64,000 nucleotides of DNA from Paenibacillus hexagrammi (GCF_021513275.1 NZ_CP090978.1:4602501-4666500), one strand, 5' to 3'. Positions 45,579 to 55,043 are shown, numbered from the stretch's first letter. Translations and numbers: made by a program. The notes: a model not told the origin generated them from the letters alone.

Positions 45579-46476
45579 TTGGACACACTCCCATTAGAGT
45601 TTTTCGAGTAGAGTCGAAAAACTCCAACGACTTACTCTAAAGGAATTGTCTCAAAATCTAGACTGCCTTGGAATACACCTTCTTGTTAGACGCTTACGGA
45701 AAAGGGATCTCTACAGTGCTCGAGATCTATAATTCATGTAACGAAGTCGAAGATAATGAATATCGCATTCTGAATTACACGAAGGTAATTGAGTTTGTCT
45801 CCCAAACAGTATTACGAAAAGAAATGCTGGAATCCATAATGAAGAAGTTGTATAGCCCTAAGGTTCTTCAGCCCGATGCAACTTACATGCTGGAGTTAGA
45901 ACAGCTGTATGATGAGCATCGTAATAATAAAAAGGATCATCAGGCAATTAAATTAACGGTAGAAACTTGTTGTGATCTCACTGACATTATTGATATTGCT
46001 CCCGTTTTTTTGAAAAAATTAGTGAAATAAAAAAGAAAGGGGACAATAAAGAATTACGTTCTGCGTGTCTCGAAGAACTGGCTAGTGCTATCTCAGACAC
46101 TCGTAATATGATTGCTCATGCCAAGACTAACTACAGACTAAAGGGGAGGGAATGCCCTGAAGACCAACTAGGTGAATTTGCCGGATGTTTGAAGGTAGTT
46201 GCAACCCAAGCAATTCGTTGGTTCGCAAGACAGCATGAAGATAGCAGAATTGTGTAACATGCATAAATGTAAACGTCAAACAGCCCCCCACCTTGTCTTT
46301 GAGAGGAGTATTGACGCTTACGCTTATGTCTTCCCGACAAAAACAAAGGGATGCCCCTTTGGCAGCCCTTTGACAGAGAAACCAATTTTCGTTCAACGAA
46401 AGATTTCGACTGAGGAATCCCTGGATGTTTGGAGTAAAATCCCATAGAGCTCCTTATGTGGGGGCGTTTCCGTTTT

Positions 46477-47289
46477 TTAGTAATTACGTTGATCAATCAA
46501 AGCTTTGGTAGTATCGCATATATTGTCATAATGCAGAAGTCGTATTTTCTGCTCTTCAAGGTGTTCCCGCCGAATTCTACGGGTTGTTTCGTTTAAATCT
46601 TCCCGTCTTCCAGCGACAACCACGTAGTTAAACCGAGTTGTATCTAATATATAGAACTCGTCAGGTAATTGCATGTCAGGGTGCTTGTATTTTTTTAATT
46701 CATGGGTAAATGCCGCGTAGTTTCCCTGCAACAATACTTTCCAATCTTTTGTTTGTTTAATCCCCTTTCTAAAAGCTGCTCCAAGCTCGCCATCAGCAAG
46801 TGTAATTAGCTTATCTGGATGCTCTAGCTCTACGAATATAAAAGAGTACCCATCTGAATTTTGCCCTATCAACAAATAATCCACTTTAAATGTTGCGCTA
46901 AGTTGGAATTCAGGGAAGATAAAAGCATCGTGGTGTCCAAAGTCGTAATAATTAAAAATGGAACCGATTATGTAGTAGGCATTAGCGTCCTTAATGTACC
47001 TAGCAACGTCACGTTCATCTTTAATCGAACCATCGTCCAATTTGGTAAGGAACTTATCTACGACAGATTCAATTTCCTCCCGTTTATCTAAGTCGACGAT
47101 GTCTAAATAGTTGTTCGGGAATAGGCTTTTAAAGTGTCTAGCAGCTTTGGGGTATTCCCTGAATAAGCTTTTTCTAACATCGAGCTCACCAAGCTTACGG
47201 ACTTTTTCTCTCTCTAAAACTTGATCGTATTCGCTCTTTTCTTCACTCGTTAGTACGGTATAATCCCTATCAAATAATTTCATGTGCAA
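46477..47289 (-). CDS. sduA: Shedu anti-phage nuclease (DUF4263)
   Basis: A 270-residue protein whose C-terminal half (about residues 100-265) is the DUF4263/Shedu nuclease: FIFPEFQLSATFKVDYLLIGQNSDGYSFIFVELEHPDK gives the Asp and Glu-x-Glu of a PD-(D/E)xK-type site, followed by AFRKGIKQTKDWK, a conserved Q-x-x-D/x-W-K helix. The N-terminal 95 residues are helical and charged. Shedu acts as a single-gene anti-phage system. It is opposite in direction to its neighbours and intact. This is the best evidence that the island carries defence cargo. Confidence 0.85.
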   Translation of the reverse strand: MHMKLFDRDYTVLTSEEKSEYDQVLEREKVRKLGELDVRKSLFREYPKAARHFKSLFPNNYLDIVDLDKREEIESVVDKFLTKLDDGSIKDERDVARYIKDANAYYIIGSIFNYYDFGHHDAFIFPEFQLSATFKVDYLLIGQNSDGYSFIFVELEHPDKLITLADGELGAAFRKGIKQTKDWKVLLQGNYAAFTHELKKYKHPDMQLPDEFYILDTTRFNYVVVAGRREDLNETTRRIRREHLEEQKIRLLHYDNICDTTKALIDQRNY

Positions 47290-47571
47290 ATTCGCCTTCT
47301 TCCTGATTTATAAGTACATTTTATTTTATTGGGATCAATTAAACGTTCGATTTGGATCTACCAAAAGTATCATAAAAAACAATAATATCTTCCCTAACCC
47401 AGCTAGGGCTTTCGTCCGTCCCTACACTATAGTAAGAGCTTGAGAAGCAATGCGGCTTGCTGGGCGCGAATCTCTCCTCTTTCTCTCAGATCCCCAGGTC
47501 GAGATTATGTTTTCAATGAAAAACATGTTAATGTTAGTGTAGATGTATATTAATCGAAGGAGCGTTTAACT

Positions 47572-48855
47572 ATGCAAGATTATTCCTTAGACCTAGCATC
47601 GGAACGTATTAAACACCCTAAAACGAAAGAATATTTTCGTGAGGTTATGAGTTCATATGCGATTGGGAATTTTAGATCTGCGGTTCTTTCTCTCTATGCG
47701 GTCGTTATTTCTGATCTTGTATTTAAACTAAAGGACCAGGTGGAGCGTGAAAATGATCCCGGTGCGATGAGAATCTTACAAGAGGTGGAGGCAGATAAGA
47801 AGAGAGACGTCACATCCTCCAGATGGGAGATGATGCTGGTTGACAAGATATCCCAGGAAACCAAGCTCCTCGAGCTATCGGACAAGGCGAATATTGAATA
47901 TCTAAAGGACCATCGCAATTTATCCGCGCACCCCAATATTCTTGATACGGAAGACAATGTGCTGTTTACGCCGAATAAAGAGACTGTTCGAGCGCATATT
48001 CGCAACATGCTCGAGGGGGTGCTGACGAAGTCCTCCGCTCATACGGCCAAGTTGGTTGATCTGATTATCACGAAACTGCCTCAGATTTATGACCTTGCTG
48101 ACGATGAGTCTGAGTACGATCGAATGTTTATGAAGCGGTACTTAGGCGAAATGAATGAGAAAGCCGTGGTAAGCCTGTTTAAAAAACTCTGGAAATTCAC
48201 TTATAGACTGGATGACAAGGACTGTGAGGACAATAGGGATGTAAATGCCCGAACAATTGAGTTAATTAATCGAATGTACCCTGATCTAGTCATTAAGTGT
48301 TTGACGGATGACCCGGCGTACTATAGCCAGGTTTCACTAGATAAAGAACAACTAAATAAAATTATTGATTTGTTTAATCAATCTCCGCGACTATTTACCC
48401 TTCTTGATGAAGATGTACAGAAGCAAATGGATGCGGAGATTAAGAGAAATAGTTCTCGTTATGTCCGTTCATGGTTCCTCAGTGGGAGTCCGGAGGATCA
48501 CCTTATTAGTGCAACACAGTACTTACGTTCTCGCAATTTTAGTAACATTTCCCTTCATAAATTCGGAGAACTTGCAAGGCAGGTCAATAAGATGGATGAC
48601 TATCGGAAAATGCTCATTAAATATTTTTCAAATGCCGGTAGTTACCAAGATGGGTATATGCGATTTGATCATGTCAGACGGAAATTAGACGATTTTAACG
48701 AAGAGCAGTTTAAAGAATTACTGAACGTGATGAATTCTAATAAGCAAATATACAATGCAAATGGATGTTCGGGAATGGTAGACGATATACAAGAGGCAGC
48801 GGAAAATAATCTTGGTGGGAAGATCGACTTAAGCCCTTATCCCAATCTCAGGTAA
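47572..48855 (+). CDS. Helical protein with HEPN-like RxxxxH motif
   Basis: A 427-residue soluble protein. Residues 10-150 are helical and include IEYLKDHRNLSAHPNIL, where R-N-L-S-A-H fits the HEPN R-x4-H ribonuclease signature seen in abortive-infection and toxin proteins. The C-terminal 250 residues are helical without a recognised fold, perhaps a sensor. ATG 47572 has AAGGAG 9 bases upstream. It is divergent from the Shedu gene with a 280-base gap. It is probably a defence gene by location and motif; no named family is recognised. Confidence 0.7.
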   Translation: MQDYSLDLASERIKHPKTKEYFREVMSSYAIGNFRSAVLSLYAVVISDLVFKLKDQVERENDPGAMRILQEVEADKKRDVTSSRWEMMLVDKISQETKLLELSDKANIEYLKDHRNLSAHPNILDTEDNVLFTPNKETVRAHIRNMLEGVLTKSSAHTAKLVDLIITKLPQIYDLADDESEYDRMFMKRYLGEMNEKAVVSLFKKLWKFTYRLDDKDCEDNRDVNARTIELINRMYPDLVIKCLTDDPAYYSQVSLDKEQLNKIIDLFNQSPRLFTLLDEDVQKQMDAEIKRNSSRYVRSWFLSGSPEDHLISATQYLRSRNFSNISLHKFGELARQVNKMDDYRKMLIKYFSNAGSYQDGYMRFDHVRRKLDDFNEEQFKELLNVMNSNKQIYNANGCSGMVDDIQEAAENNLGGKIDLSPYPNLR

Positions 48856-48901
48856 TAAGCTTTACTTAAGAAAAATCATGAGTAAATTTCGAATTAATAT
48901 T

Positions 48902-48933
48902 AAAAAACTCCCTCGCAAAAAAAGGAGTTTTTT
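48902..48933 (+). terminator. Terminator of the last cargo gene
   Basis: AAAAAACTCC ... GGAGTTTTTT followed by CTTTTTG, about 45 bases after the stop codon. Confidence 0.85.
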
Positions 48934-49437
48934 CTTTTTGTCTTGTATGTAAGTCGCCGTCAGCTTCTTGATTTATCTGCCAGATTCGGCACTAGGTCTT
49001 CGTTAGTTAAGTCAAGTTAACCTACTTGTTACTTCTTCCACTATTTCAATCCACAATGAAGAACGTAAGTAAATAATCCTTTAAGTGACCTTCACAATTA
49101 TGGTCATCACAATAACTTTATATAGATTCCTTCTAAAAATCAACCCTTTAGTTTAGTATGCTGCAACCATGCTCTATTGCCCCTTTGTCCAATAAAAAAG
49201 AACGCTCCCGCGCTTCGCTTAGGCTACGTCCTCCACATTAAATTTCAGAATTGTTTATTCAAATCACATACGTGAGTAGCAAGTGGTTCTTTATACCAAT
49301 CTTTTAAATTGATCTAAGCACTAATAAAAAAACTATTATTTCTCGTTCAGTATTGCTGCTTTTACTTTTCTCATGTGGAGTTTTATAGTATTTCACTTAA
49401 ATTATGTACACTTTAATTTATGTACACATTTACGGGG
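48934..49437. other. Non-coding right end of the element
   Basis: No gene is visible in these 500 AT-rich bases. The last 40 hold two inverted copies of TGTACATAA and the CCCCGTAAAT end sequence (read on the minus strand). Confidence 0.7.
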
Positions 49438-49955
49438 ATAAAAGGATGGATATAGACAAATCGATGATGAAAGGAGGCAGCTATTTCAATAGGGTGCAGC
49501 TTATTTTCTTGCCGATACCAGTCCAATAAATCTTTCATAAGTCCTGGCACTAACGAATTCATCGGTGGAACATGCGTACTTCCTTGCAGAAAGACATTCG
49601 TAGTTCGATAAGCTCCGGCTTCGCGATCCCTTATGTTTTTTAGAACTAATTGATGCAACTGCTTAATAACAAATTCGCTTATCACAACCTGCTTGCCTAC
49701 TAATTCCTCTACTAATTCAATTGCCTCAACGTGGTTAATGACTTCAAAGTGCTCACGAAGCGACTTGCCACCAATCGTGATTCCTTCAAGCACTACTTTG
49801 GTTTCCGACAAAGTAAGCGTGTTGCCTTCTATTGCATTGGAGTGGTAAGTCCATTCTACTAGAAGTCGCTCTCTTAAAGTTGTAACCGCGGCTGACGGCA
49901 ACGGTCGCTTGGCATCAATCACTGCCTTTTTACGGTTAATTTGTGTAAAATCCAT
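49438..49955 (-). pseudogene. fic: 5' part of a fic gene cut by a mobile element
   Basis: The first ~173 residues of a Fic protein from ATG 49955 (AGAGGGA upstream): N-terminal helices with TYHSNAIEGNTLTLSETKVVLEG, the inhibitory-helix-like SNAIEGN motif (S/T-x-x-x-E/N), then IAASFHHRFVYIHPF(I), where the element begins; a few foreign codons (PVNVYIN) and a stop follow. The remainder of the gene lies 12.4 kb away at 36850-37067. The intact protein would have been about 245 residues, an auto-inhibited class with its own helix. Confidence 0.92.
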
Positions 49956-50285
49956 CTCACTGTCCCTCTCTATACGACAATCTACCCCAAATAGGACAAT
50001 CCTTCTTTGTACGGAGAGGATCGAGATCATGTTTAAAATGAGGCTCGATCCTCGAGAACGATCGTAATAGGCTTTTCCTTGTTATCATTAGTCTCTTATA
50101 GTCTACCCAAGCTGTGTATAGCCATGCAACTTCATGCTCATAATAAGTAGCTTAGAGGTTCATGCATGCAAACCCTGTGCTATCCTTATTCTCCACCCTG
50201 CTTCCATCTCCTTCTAGCCGCAAACCATCAAATGCCCCAGCAAGAATCCAGCTCCTAACCGCCGCAAAGCACTTCATCAAACCTG
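49956..50285. other. Gap between fic and the DUF1796 gene
   Basis: It should contain the fic promoter. No convincing gene or strong hairpin was seen; open frames here have no ribosome site. Confidence 0.5.
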
Positions 50286-50942
50286 CTACACCAACCGAAT
50301 CCCTCCCAAAAGCTTATACCAAGCATCCTTGTTGTCCGTGCTGGGGATTTGAACCGAACAGACGCGCCTTAGTCCCCAATCTACCTCCACGACGTCCTTC
50401 AAATTCGGCACCGGATTCACCAAGAGAATGCAAAACTCCCTGTTCGTTAGCGTACTCAGAACCGATTCCAATTCCAACGTTTGTTCATAGCTGCCGAAGT
50501 ATCGGACAAACAAAACAGATTTGGCAAGATCGATTCCCTGCAAAAATCGTCCCATACGCATGCTCAATTTATCGTAATAAGCTGGATACGTCTTTCTCCA
50601 AGTCTTCAGAGGAACAATGGGAAAGTCGTGAACGGACACGATGTTATACTGCGTATCCTTGATAAAATACGATTTGAGCTGCTGCTGGCCGCTAGGCGCC
50701 TCTGATTCATCGACATATTGGGAGATGCCGAGAATAGGCCGCATATGGCTGAGATTCATGTAACCGGAAAACCGGTTGCGTAGTAATCGATTAACGTCAC
50801 TTAAGGAAGAAGACACGACCCAATCGAGCGGCATGGAAAATTTACGCAGCCCGTGTACACGCAGATAGCTGGCCGGGTCACAATTTTGTCCCAGGCTGGC
50901 AACGAGATCGTACGGCTGCTCTTTGAGTTCGCTCAGGTTCAT
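50286..50942 (-). CDS. DUF1796 putative cysteine peptidase
   Basis: A 218-residue protein of the DUF1796 (papain-like putative peptidase) family: YDLVASLGQNCDPASYLRVHGLRKFSMPLDWV carries the conserved Gln-Asn-Cys, VSVHDFPIVP the histidine, and VDWGLRR lies near the end. The family is common in bacilli and often linked to polysaccharide or spore-coat loci; its substrate is unknown. ATG 50942 is preferred, with AGGTGA before it; GTG 50951 is also possible. It follows the ABC permease in the same direction but about 100 bases away. Confidence 0.82.
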   Translation of the reverse strand: MNLSELKEQPYDLVASLGQNCDPASYLRVHGLRKFSMPLDWVVSSSLSDVNRLLRNRFSGYMNLSHMRPILGISQYVDESEAPSGQQQLKSYFIKDTQYNIVSVHDFPIVPLKTWRKTYPAYYDKLSMRMGRFLQGIDLAKSVLFVRYFGSYEQTLELESVLSTLTNREFCILLVNPVPNLKDVVEVDWGLRRVCSVQIPSTDNKDAWYKLLGGIRLV

Positions 50943-51048
50943 AGGGATCACCTAATCCTTTTTCTACTAATAAATGCGAATTCATAGCAAAGGATTGGGG
51001 ATTTCTCTCCGTGCGAATATGGATATTTTTGGATAAGTTTTTCCGAGT

Positions 51049-51869
51049 TTACTTCAGTCCCGTGTGCATGAAGCTTTCCACAAACTGGCGCTGGAAGACG
51101 AAGAACGCGAGCAGCAGAGGCAAAACCACTAGCAGTGTCGCCGCCGTGACCGTCCCCCACTGGGCACCGGTCTCGAAGGACTGGGCAAAGATCGCGATAC
51201 CACCGTCAGCGGCCGGGTCTCCACGGAATTCGTCACGATCAGGGGCCACATGAAGCTGCTCCAATGCGCACTCACCGAGATCAGCCCAAAGGCGATGTAG
51301 GTCGACTTTGCCGAAGGCACATACACATGCCAAAGCGTGTGCAGCCATGAGGCTCCGTCCACTCTGGATGCGTCATCCAGATCAAGCGGAATTTGCTTGA
51401 AGGTCTGGCGAAGCAGGAAGACGCCGAAGGAGGAAGCAAAGTACGGCAACATAATCGCCAGCTTGCTGTCGATCAGGCCGAGCTCTTTCATGGTCGTGTA
51501 GTTCGGGAAGATGAGAATATCCGGCGGGATCATAATCTGCGTCAAAAACAGGATAAACACGAGGCCACGGCCGATAAAATTCAATCTGGCAAACGCGTAT
51601 GCCGCCAGCGTCACCGTCACGAATTGCGCAGCCAATATGCCCAGCACAATTTCAATGGTATTCCCGTAATACGTCAAGAACGGGATGGTCTCCCAGGCCG
51701 AGAAGTAATTCGCGAGCGTCGGGTGCGTAACCGCGAAGGGGTTGATTCTGGTAATCACTTCCGCCGAAGGTGTGAATGAAGTAAAAATGGTCCATACCAG
51801 GGGAACCAGAAAGATAGCCCCCAGCAGTAGGATGATTGCACGATTGAGTGCTCGAGTCAGAATCAGCAC
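51049..51869 (-). pseudogene. ABC transporter permease, MalG/UgpE type, frameshifted
   Basis: An inner-membrane permease of about 273 residues with six helices. The binding-protein-dependent signature is at DDASRVDGASWLHTLWHVYVPSAKS (EAA loop). The frame is lost near 51200: one missing G turns ...RPLTV-GIAIFAQSFETGAQW into a wrong frame ending RRRHC, while the proper C-terminus (LLAFFVFQRQFVESFMHTGLK, stop 51049) is in the next frame. Last gene of the GlpP-linked operon. As written the product would lack its last helix. Confidence 0.85.
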
Positions 51870-51887
51870 AGATTGGCTCCTTTCTCC

Positions 51888-52745
51888 CTAGTAATGGATC
51901 CGCTTGTCTAGGCACGCATAATTGAAAACGGAAATCGCCAGCAGAATGACGAGCAGGATCACTGTCAGAACGGAAGCTTTGCCCATATCCCAGAAGCTGA
52001 ACGCTGTCTCATAAATATGGTACAGCAGCACATTGCTGGCGTTATCCGGCCCGCCCTTGGTCATAATGTACAGATGATCCACCAGCTTAAAGGAGTTGGT
52101 GATCGCGATAATCATAACAAACAGCGTCGTGGGCATGAGCAGCGGGAATGTGATGGCTTTGAACGTCTGCAGCGGTCTTGCTCCTTCGATGTCCGCAGCC
52201 TCATACACTTCTTTAGGCAGATTCTGCAAACCGGCTAGATAGAAAATCATGAAAAAGCCTGCTTCCTTCCAAATCACCATGACAATCATGGAAAACATGA
52301 CCCAATGCGGGTCGCCCAGCCAATTCGGGCTATGCACGCCGAAGACACTCAAGCATTTATCCAAGAGTCCGTAATCCTGCGTATAAATAAACAGCCAGAT
52401 GTTCGCAATGGCGATCATTGGAATGAAAGTCGGATAAAAGAATGCAGCCCGAAGCAGGCCGGTACCTACAAATTTGCTGTTCACCCACACGGCCAAATAA
52501 AGGGCAATCAGAATGCTGATCGGAACGGTTCCGACAGCAAGCCATACGTTGTTCACCAATGCTTGGATAAACACCTCATCCTGAAAAACCTGGACATACT
52601 GCTGGGCCCCGACAAAATGCTTGCCTGCCAAATTCGAGCTGAAGAAGCTCAAGTACCCTGATTTGATTGTCGGGTAAAAGGTGAACAAGGCAAGAAAGAC
52701 GAGGGAGGGAAACAGCAGCGCATAAGCGAAGCCGTTTTCCCTCAA
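51888..52745 (-). CDS. ABC transporter permease, MalF/UgpA type
   Basis: A sugar-type ABC permease with six helices; EAA loop near residue 190 (EVYEAADIEGARPLQTFKAITFPLLMP). The frame as given starts with TTG and has no ribosome site. A GTG at 52786 has GAGGG 6 bases upstream and would give MNDRASSAAARK then join QLRENGFAYALLF if one A were added to AAAA at 52750-52753. So the true gene is probably 51888-52786 with a one-base deletion or sequencing error. It lies 18 bases before the second permease. Imports a sugar or glycerol phosphate with the binding protein upstream. Confidence 0.85.
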   Translation of the reverse strand: MRENGFAYALLFPSLVFLALFTFYPTIKSGYLSFFSSNLAGKHFVGAQQYVQVFQDEVFIQALVNNVWLAVGTVPISILIALYLAVWVNSKFVGTGLLRAAFFYPTFIPMIAIANIWLFIYTQDYGLLDKCLSVFGVHSPNWLGDPHWVMFSMIVMVIWKEAGFFMIFYLAGLQNLPKEVYEAADIEGARPLQTFKAITFPLLMPTTLFVMIIAITNSFKLVDHLYIMTKGGPDNASNVLLYHIYETAFSFWDMGKASVLTVILLVILLAISVFNYACLDKRIHY

Positions 52746-52807
52746 TTGATTTTGCGTGCTGCTGCGCTGGATGCGCGATCGTTCACTTGGATCCCTCGTT
52801 TCCGAAT

Positions 52808-54148
52808 CTATTGAAAGCTTTTAAGAATAGCATCCGCTTGCTGCTGGGATTTCTCCAGCGCTTCCTGCGGCGACATTTTTCCAAGCAGTGCTGCTTGAAT
52901 GTTGTCATTAAACAGCTTCGTCACTTGACCGTTCTGGAAGGTGGACAGCTCGCTGTCGGCATATTGCAGCTGATCGCGGGCAACAGCCGCTTGCGGGAAG
53001 TCTTTGATGTAATTTTTCAGCAGATCGGTTTCATAGGAAGCTTTGGTAGTGCCTACATATCCCGTGTCGATCGACCACTGTGCGACCCGCTCCGGCTTGG
53101 TCAGGAACTCGATGAATTTGACCGCAGCCTGCTTACGTTCTTCCGGAATGTTCTTGAACACGTACAAATTACCGCCGCCTGTAGGAGAACCGTATTTCTT
53201 GTTAGCCGGCAGGAACGCAACGCCGAAATCGAATTTCGCGTCGGTCTTCACTTTGGTCAAATTACCGGTTGTATGGTACATCATGGCTGTTTTTCCGCTG
53301 ATAAAATCGGACGGAACCGTCGCCCACTCCAGGGCGCCTTCCGGCATCACGCGGTCTTTGCGGCCCAAATCACTGTAGAATTGCAGCGCTTCCTGCACTT
53401 CCGGCTTGTTAAAAAATACTTGCTTGCCGTCACCCGACGCGATATTCGTACCGCTTTCCAGCGACATCGCCTGCAGCATCCAGTACTGGTAGCCGGTGCT
53501 CGGAATTTCGATGCCCCACTGCGTGACTTTGCCCGATCCATCCTTGACCGTCAGCTTGCTGGCCGCTTCTTTCAGCTCACTCCAGCTCGATGGTGCTTTC
53601 TCGGGATCAAGTCCTGCTTTTTTAAACAGATCCTTGTTGTAGTACATCACGATCGTGCTGCGCTGGAAAGGCACGCTCCATACCGTATCGCCGGATTTGG
53701 TGTTGCCCATGAACGCCTCGTAGAAGCCGTTAAAGTATTCTTTGGAAAAACGCGGTGTTAAATCTTCAATCGCATTCATCGAAATCAAGCTGTACAGGTC
53801 CGTGGACAAAAGCACGGCTACATCAGGTGAATTGCCGCCCTGCACGGCCGTTGCCACCTTCGTCATCGTATCCTGGTAGCTGCCGCCATAGACAGGCTTC
53901 ACGGTAATAGCCGGATTGTCTTTGTGGAAATCATCGGCCAGCTTATCGATCAGCTTGGTAATCGGTCCGCCAACGGCTACCGGAAAATAGAACTGCAGCT
54001 CTACAGGCTTATCCGCCTTGGCTGTCTCTTGCGTTGCTGCCGGAGCCGTGCTTTGAGCCGGAGCGGCAGCAGGCTTTGCAGATTGGCTTTGGCCGCAGGC
54101 CGTCAGAAGCATGGAAGCCGATAACAGGGTCATCATTACTTTTTTCAT
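52808..54148 (-). CDS. ABC transporter solute-binding lipoprotein (UgpB/MalE type)
   Basis: A 446-residue lipoprotein. Signal peptide with lipobox LLTAC (Cys18 lipidated), an Ala/Gln/Pro-rich linker, then a family-1 solute-binding fold (VELQFYFPVAVGGPITKLIDKLADDFHKDNPAITVKPVYGGSYQDTMTKVATAVQGG; the segment GNSPDVAVL is typical). Similarity to glycerol-3-phosphate binding proteins (UgpB) is plausible from this start and from the GlpP-type leader that heads the operon, but ligand residues cannot be confirmed. ATPase is not encoded here; such systems share a common MsmX-type ATPase. Confidence 0.9.
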   Translation of the reverse strand: MKKVMMTLLSASMLLTACGQSQSAKPAAAPAQSTAPAATQETAKADKPVELQFYFPVAVGGPITKLIDKLADDFHKDNPAITVKPVYGGSYQDTMTKVATAVQGGNSPDVAVLLSTDLYSLISMNAIEDLTPRFSKEYFNGFYEAFMGNTKSGDTVWSVPFQRSTIVMYYNKDLFKKAGLDPEKAPSSWSELKEAASKLTVKDGSGKVTQWGIEIPSTGYQYWMLQAMSLESGTNIASGDGKQVFFNKPEVQEALQFYSDLGRKDRVMPEGALEWATVPSDFISGKTAMMYHTTGNLTKVKTDAKFDFGVAFLPANKKYGSPTGGGNLYVFKNIPEERKQAAVKFIEFLTKPERVAQWSIDTGYVGTTKASYETDLLKNYIKDFPQAAVARDQLQYADSELSTFQNGQVTKLFNDNIQAALLGKMSPQEALEKSQQQADAILKSFQ

Positions 54149-54187
54149 GAGAAATTCCTCCTTGAAATATGAGTGAAGTTTTACGTA

Positions 54188-55027
54188 TTAACCTGCCAAT
54201 TCACTTAATGAAGCAAGTACATAGTCCGGCTCGATGCCGGAAGACGGTATATCCTCAATGGAATCCGCGCCTGTGAGCACGAAGGCGGTATGCATGCCGT
54301 TCATGTGCCCAAACCGGATATCGGTCTCCATGCGGTCGCCGACCATCAGACAATCCTGCGGGGCGAGACCCATCCGCTCGAGCGCCTTGCGGGCGTAATA
54401 CGCCGAAGGCTTGCCTATCACCTTGGCCGTCTGCCGCAGGCTAGCGGTTTCAAGCGCCTTGACCAGCGACCATGTGTCGGGGATCGCCCCGTCATCCATG
54501 GGACAAAACGGATCGGGATTCGCAGCGATAAGCTGTGCGCCGTTGCGGAGCGCTCTCATGCCCTGCGTCAGCTTCTCGTAGGTGAACTGCCTGTCCAGAC
54601 CGACGAGAACATGTGTAGCACGGAGTGCATCCTCCGTCGTCTCCACACCGCAGCGGTCCAGCTCCTGCTTCATCGCCGCTTCGCCGATCATGAAGATCCG
54701 TGCAATTGGCTCGTGCTCCCTGAAATACATGCCGGACACGCAAAGGGCCGTCATGACCTCGTCGTCTCCGCAGACTACGCCAAGTTCTTCGAGCCGCTGC
54801 TTCACCGACTCCGCCGTGCGGATAGTGGTATTGGTTACGAAGAGCAGCGGCTTCCCGCGCTGCCTCAGCAGCTGGAGCGCAGACGCTACCCCCGGCAAAA
54901 GCCTGTTTCCAGCATAGATCGTTCCATCCAGATCAAACATGTACCCTTTGTACTGCTGCAAGTCCAGCAGTTCTTGACCCACGGCAAGCTTGTCCGTGTG
55001 CTCTGCCCTGTTCGCGTTCGCCGTCAC
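54188..55027 (-). CDS. HAD-IIA phosphatase, first gene of the GlpP-linked operon
   Basis: A 279-residue HAD subfamily IIA enzyme: YMFDLDGTIYAGNRL, LFVTNTTIRT, Lys in KVIGKPSAYYARKAL, GDRMETDIRFGHMNG. The start is GTG 55027, with AAAGAGGTAGG 4 bases upstream; the frame is open into the leader hairpin. It resembles NagD/AraL. Being under a GlpP-type leader and ahead of the transporter, it may dephosphorylate glycerol phosphate or the imported sugar phosphate. Paralogue of the enzyme at 15173. Confidence 0.9.
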   Translation of the reverse strand: MTANANRAEHTDKLAVGQELLDLQQYKGYMFDLDGTIYAGNRLLPGVASALQLLRQRGKPLLFVTNTTIRTAESVKQRLEELGVVCGDDEVMTALCVSGMYFREHEPIARIFMIGEAAMKQELDRCGVETTEDALRATHVLVGLDRQFTYEKLTQGMRALRNGAQLIAANPDPFCPMDDGAIPDTWSLVKALETASLRQTAKVIGKPSAYYARKALERMGLAPQDCLMVGDRMETDIRFGHMNGMHTAFVLTGADSIEDIPSSGIEPDYVLASLSELAG

Positions 55028-55043
55028 AATCCTACCTCTTTCC

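Larger units (their letters stand above)
43158..45697. mobile_element. IS66-family insertion sequence, complete
   Basis: 2540 bp with terminal inverted repeats GTAAGCGTCTAA(N5)AGGTGTAT at both ends and an 8-bp target duplication GGAAAAGG (43150-43157 and 45698-45705), the size expected of IS66. It holds the three genes tnpA, tnpB and tnpC on the minus strand, all apparently intact, and is more GC-rich than the island around it, so it is a later arrival. Confidence 0.95.
42427..46257 (+). pseudogene. HEPN-like defence gene disrupted by IS66
   Basis: The gene runs 42427-43157, is interrupted by IS66, and resumes at 45706. Removal of the IS and one 8-bp copy joins LLNGKG to ISTVLEIYNSCNEVEDNEY in frame. 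A second lesion, one T missing from the T7 run at 46003-46009, separates the last ~80 residues (KKKGDNKELRSACLEELASA ...). Start GTG 42427 has GGAGGAGG 6 bases upstream. The restored protein of about 428 residues has a large N-terminal beta-rich domain and a C-terminal helical domain with DTRNMIAHAK, the R-x4-H motif of HEPN ribonucleases. The architecture (unknown N-terminal domain plus C-terminal HEPN) is like ApeA-type anti-phage proteins; this is inference. Confidence 0.75.
37068..49437. mobile_element. 12.37-kb defence-carrying mobile element inserted in fic
   Basis: An AT-rich block flanked by a 4-bp direct repeat (ATAA at 37064-37067 and 49438-49441) that exactly interrupts fic. The ends are related inverted sequences: left CTCCGTAAAAATTATTGTACATAA, right (inverted) CCCCGTAAATGTGTACATAA, the left one set in by about 10 bases. 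TGTACATAA recurs near both ends (37093, 37159; inverted at 49402, 49418), as expected of recombinase-binding sites. Cargo: recombinase-like gene, nuclease/SEC-C protein, Shedu, HEPN-like genes, IS66. The recombination mechanism is not clear. Confidence 0.85.

Noticed and set aside
46127..46496. Overlapping frames on both strands after the HEPN-like pseudogene
   Set aside because: No ribosome sites or recognisable motifs; the first part overlaps the end of the reconstructed gene.
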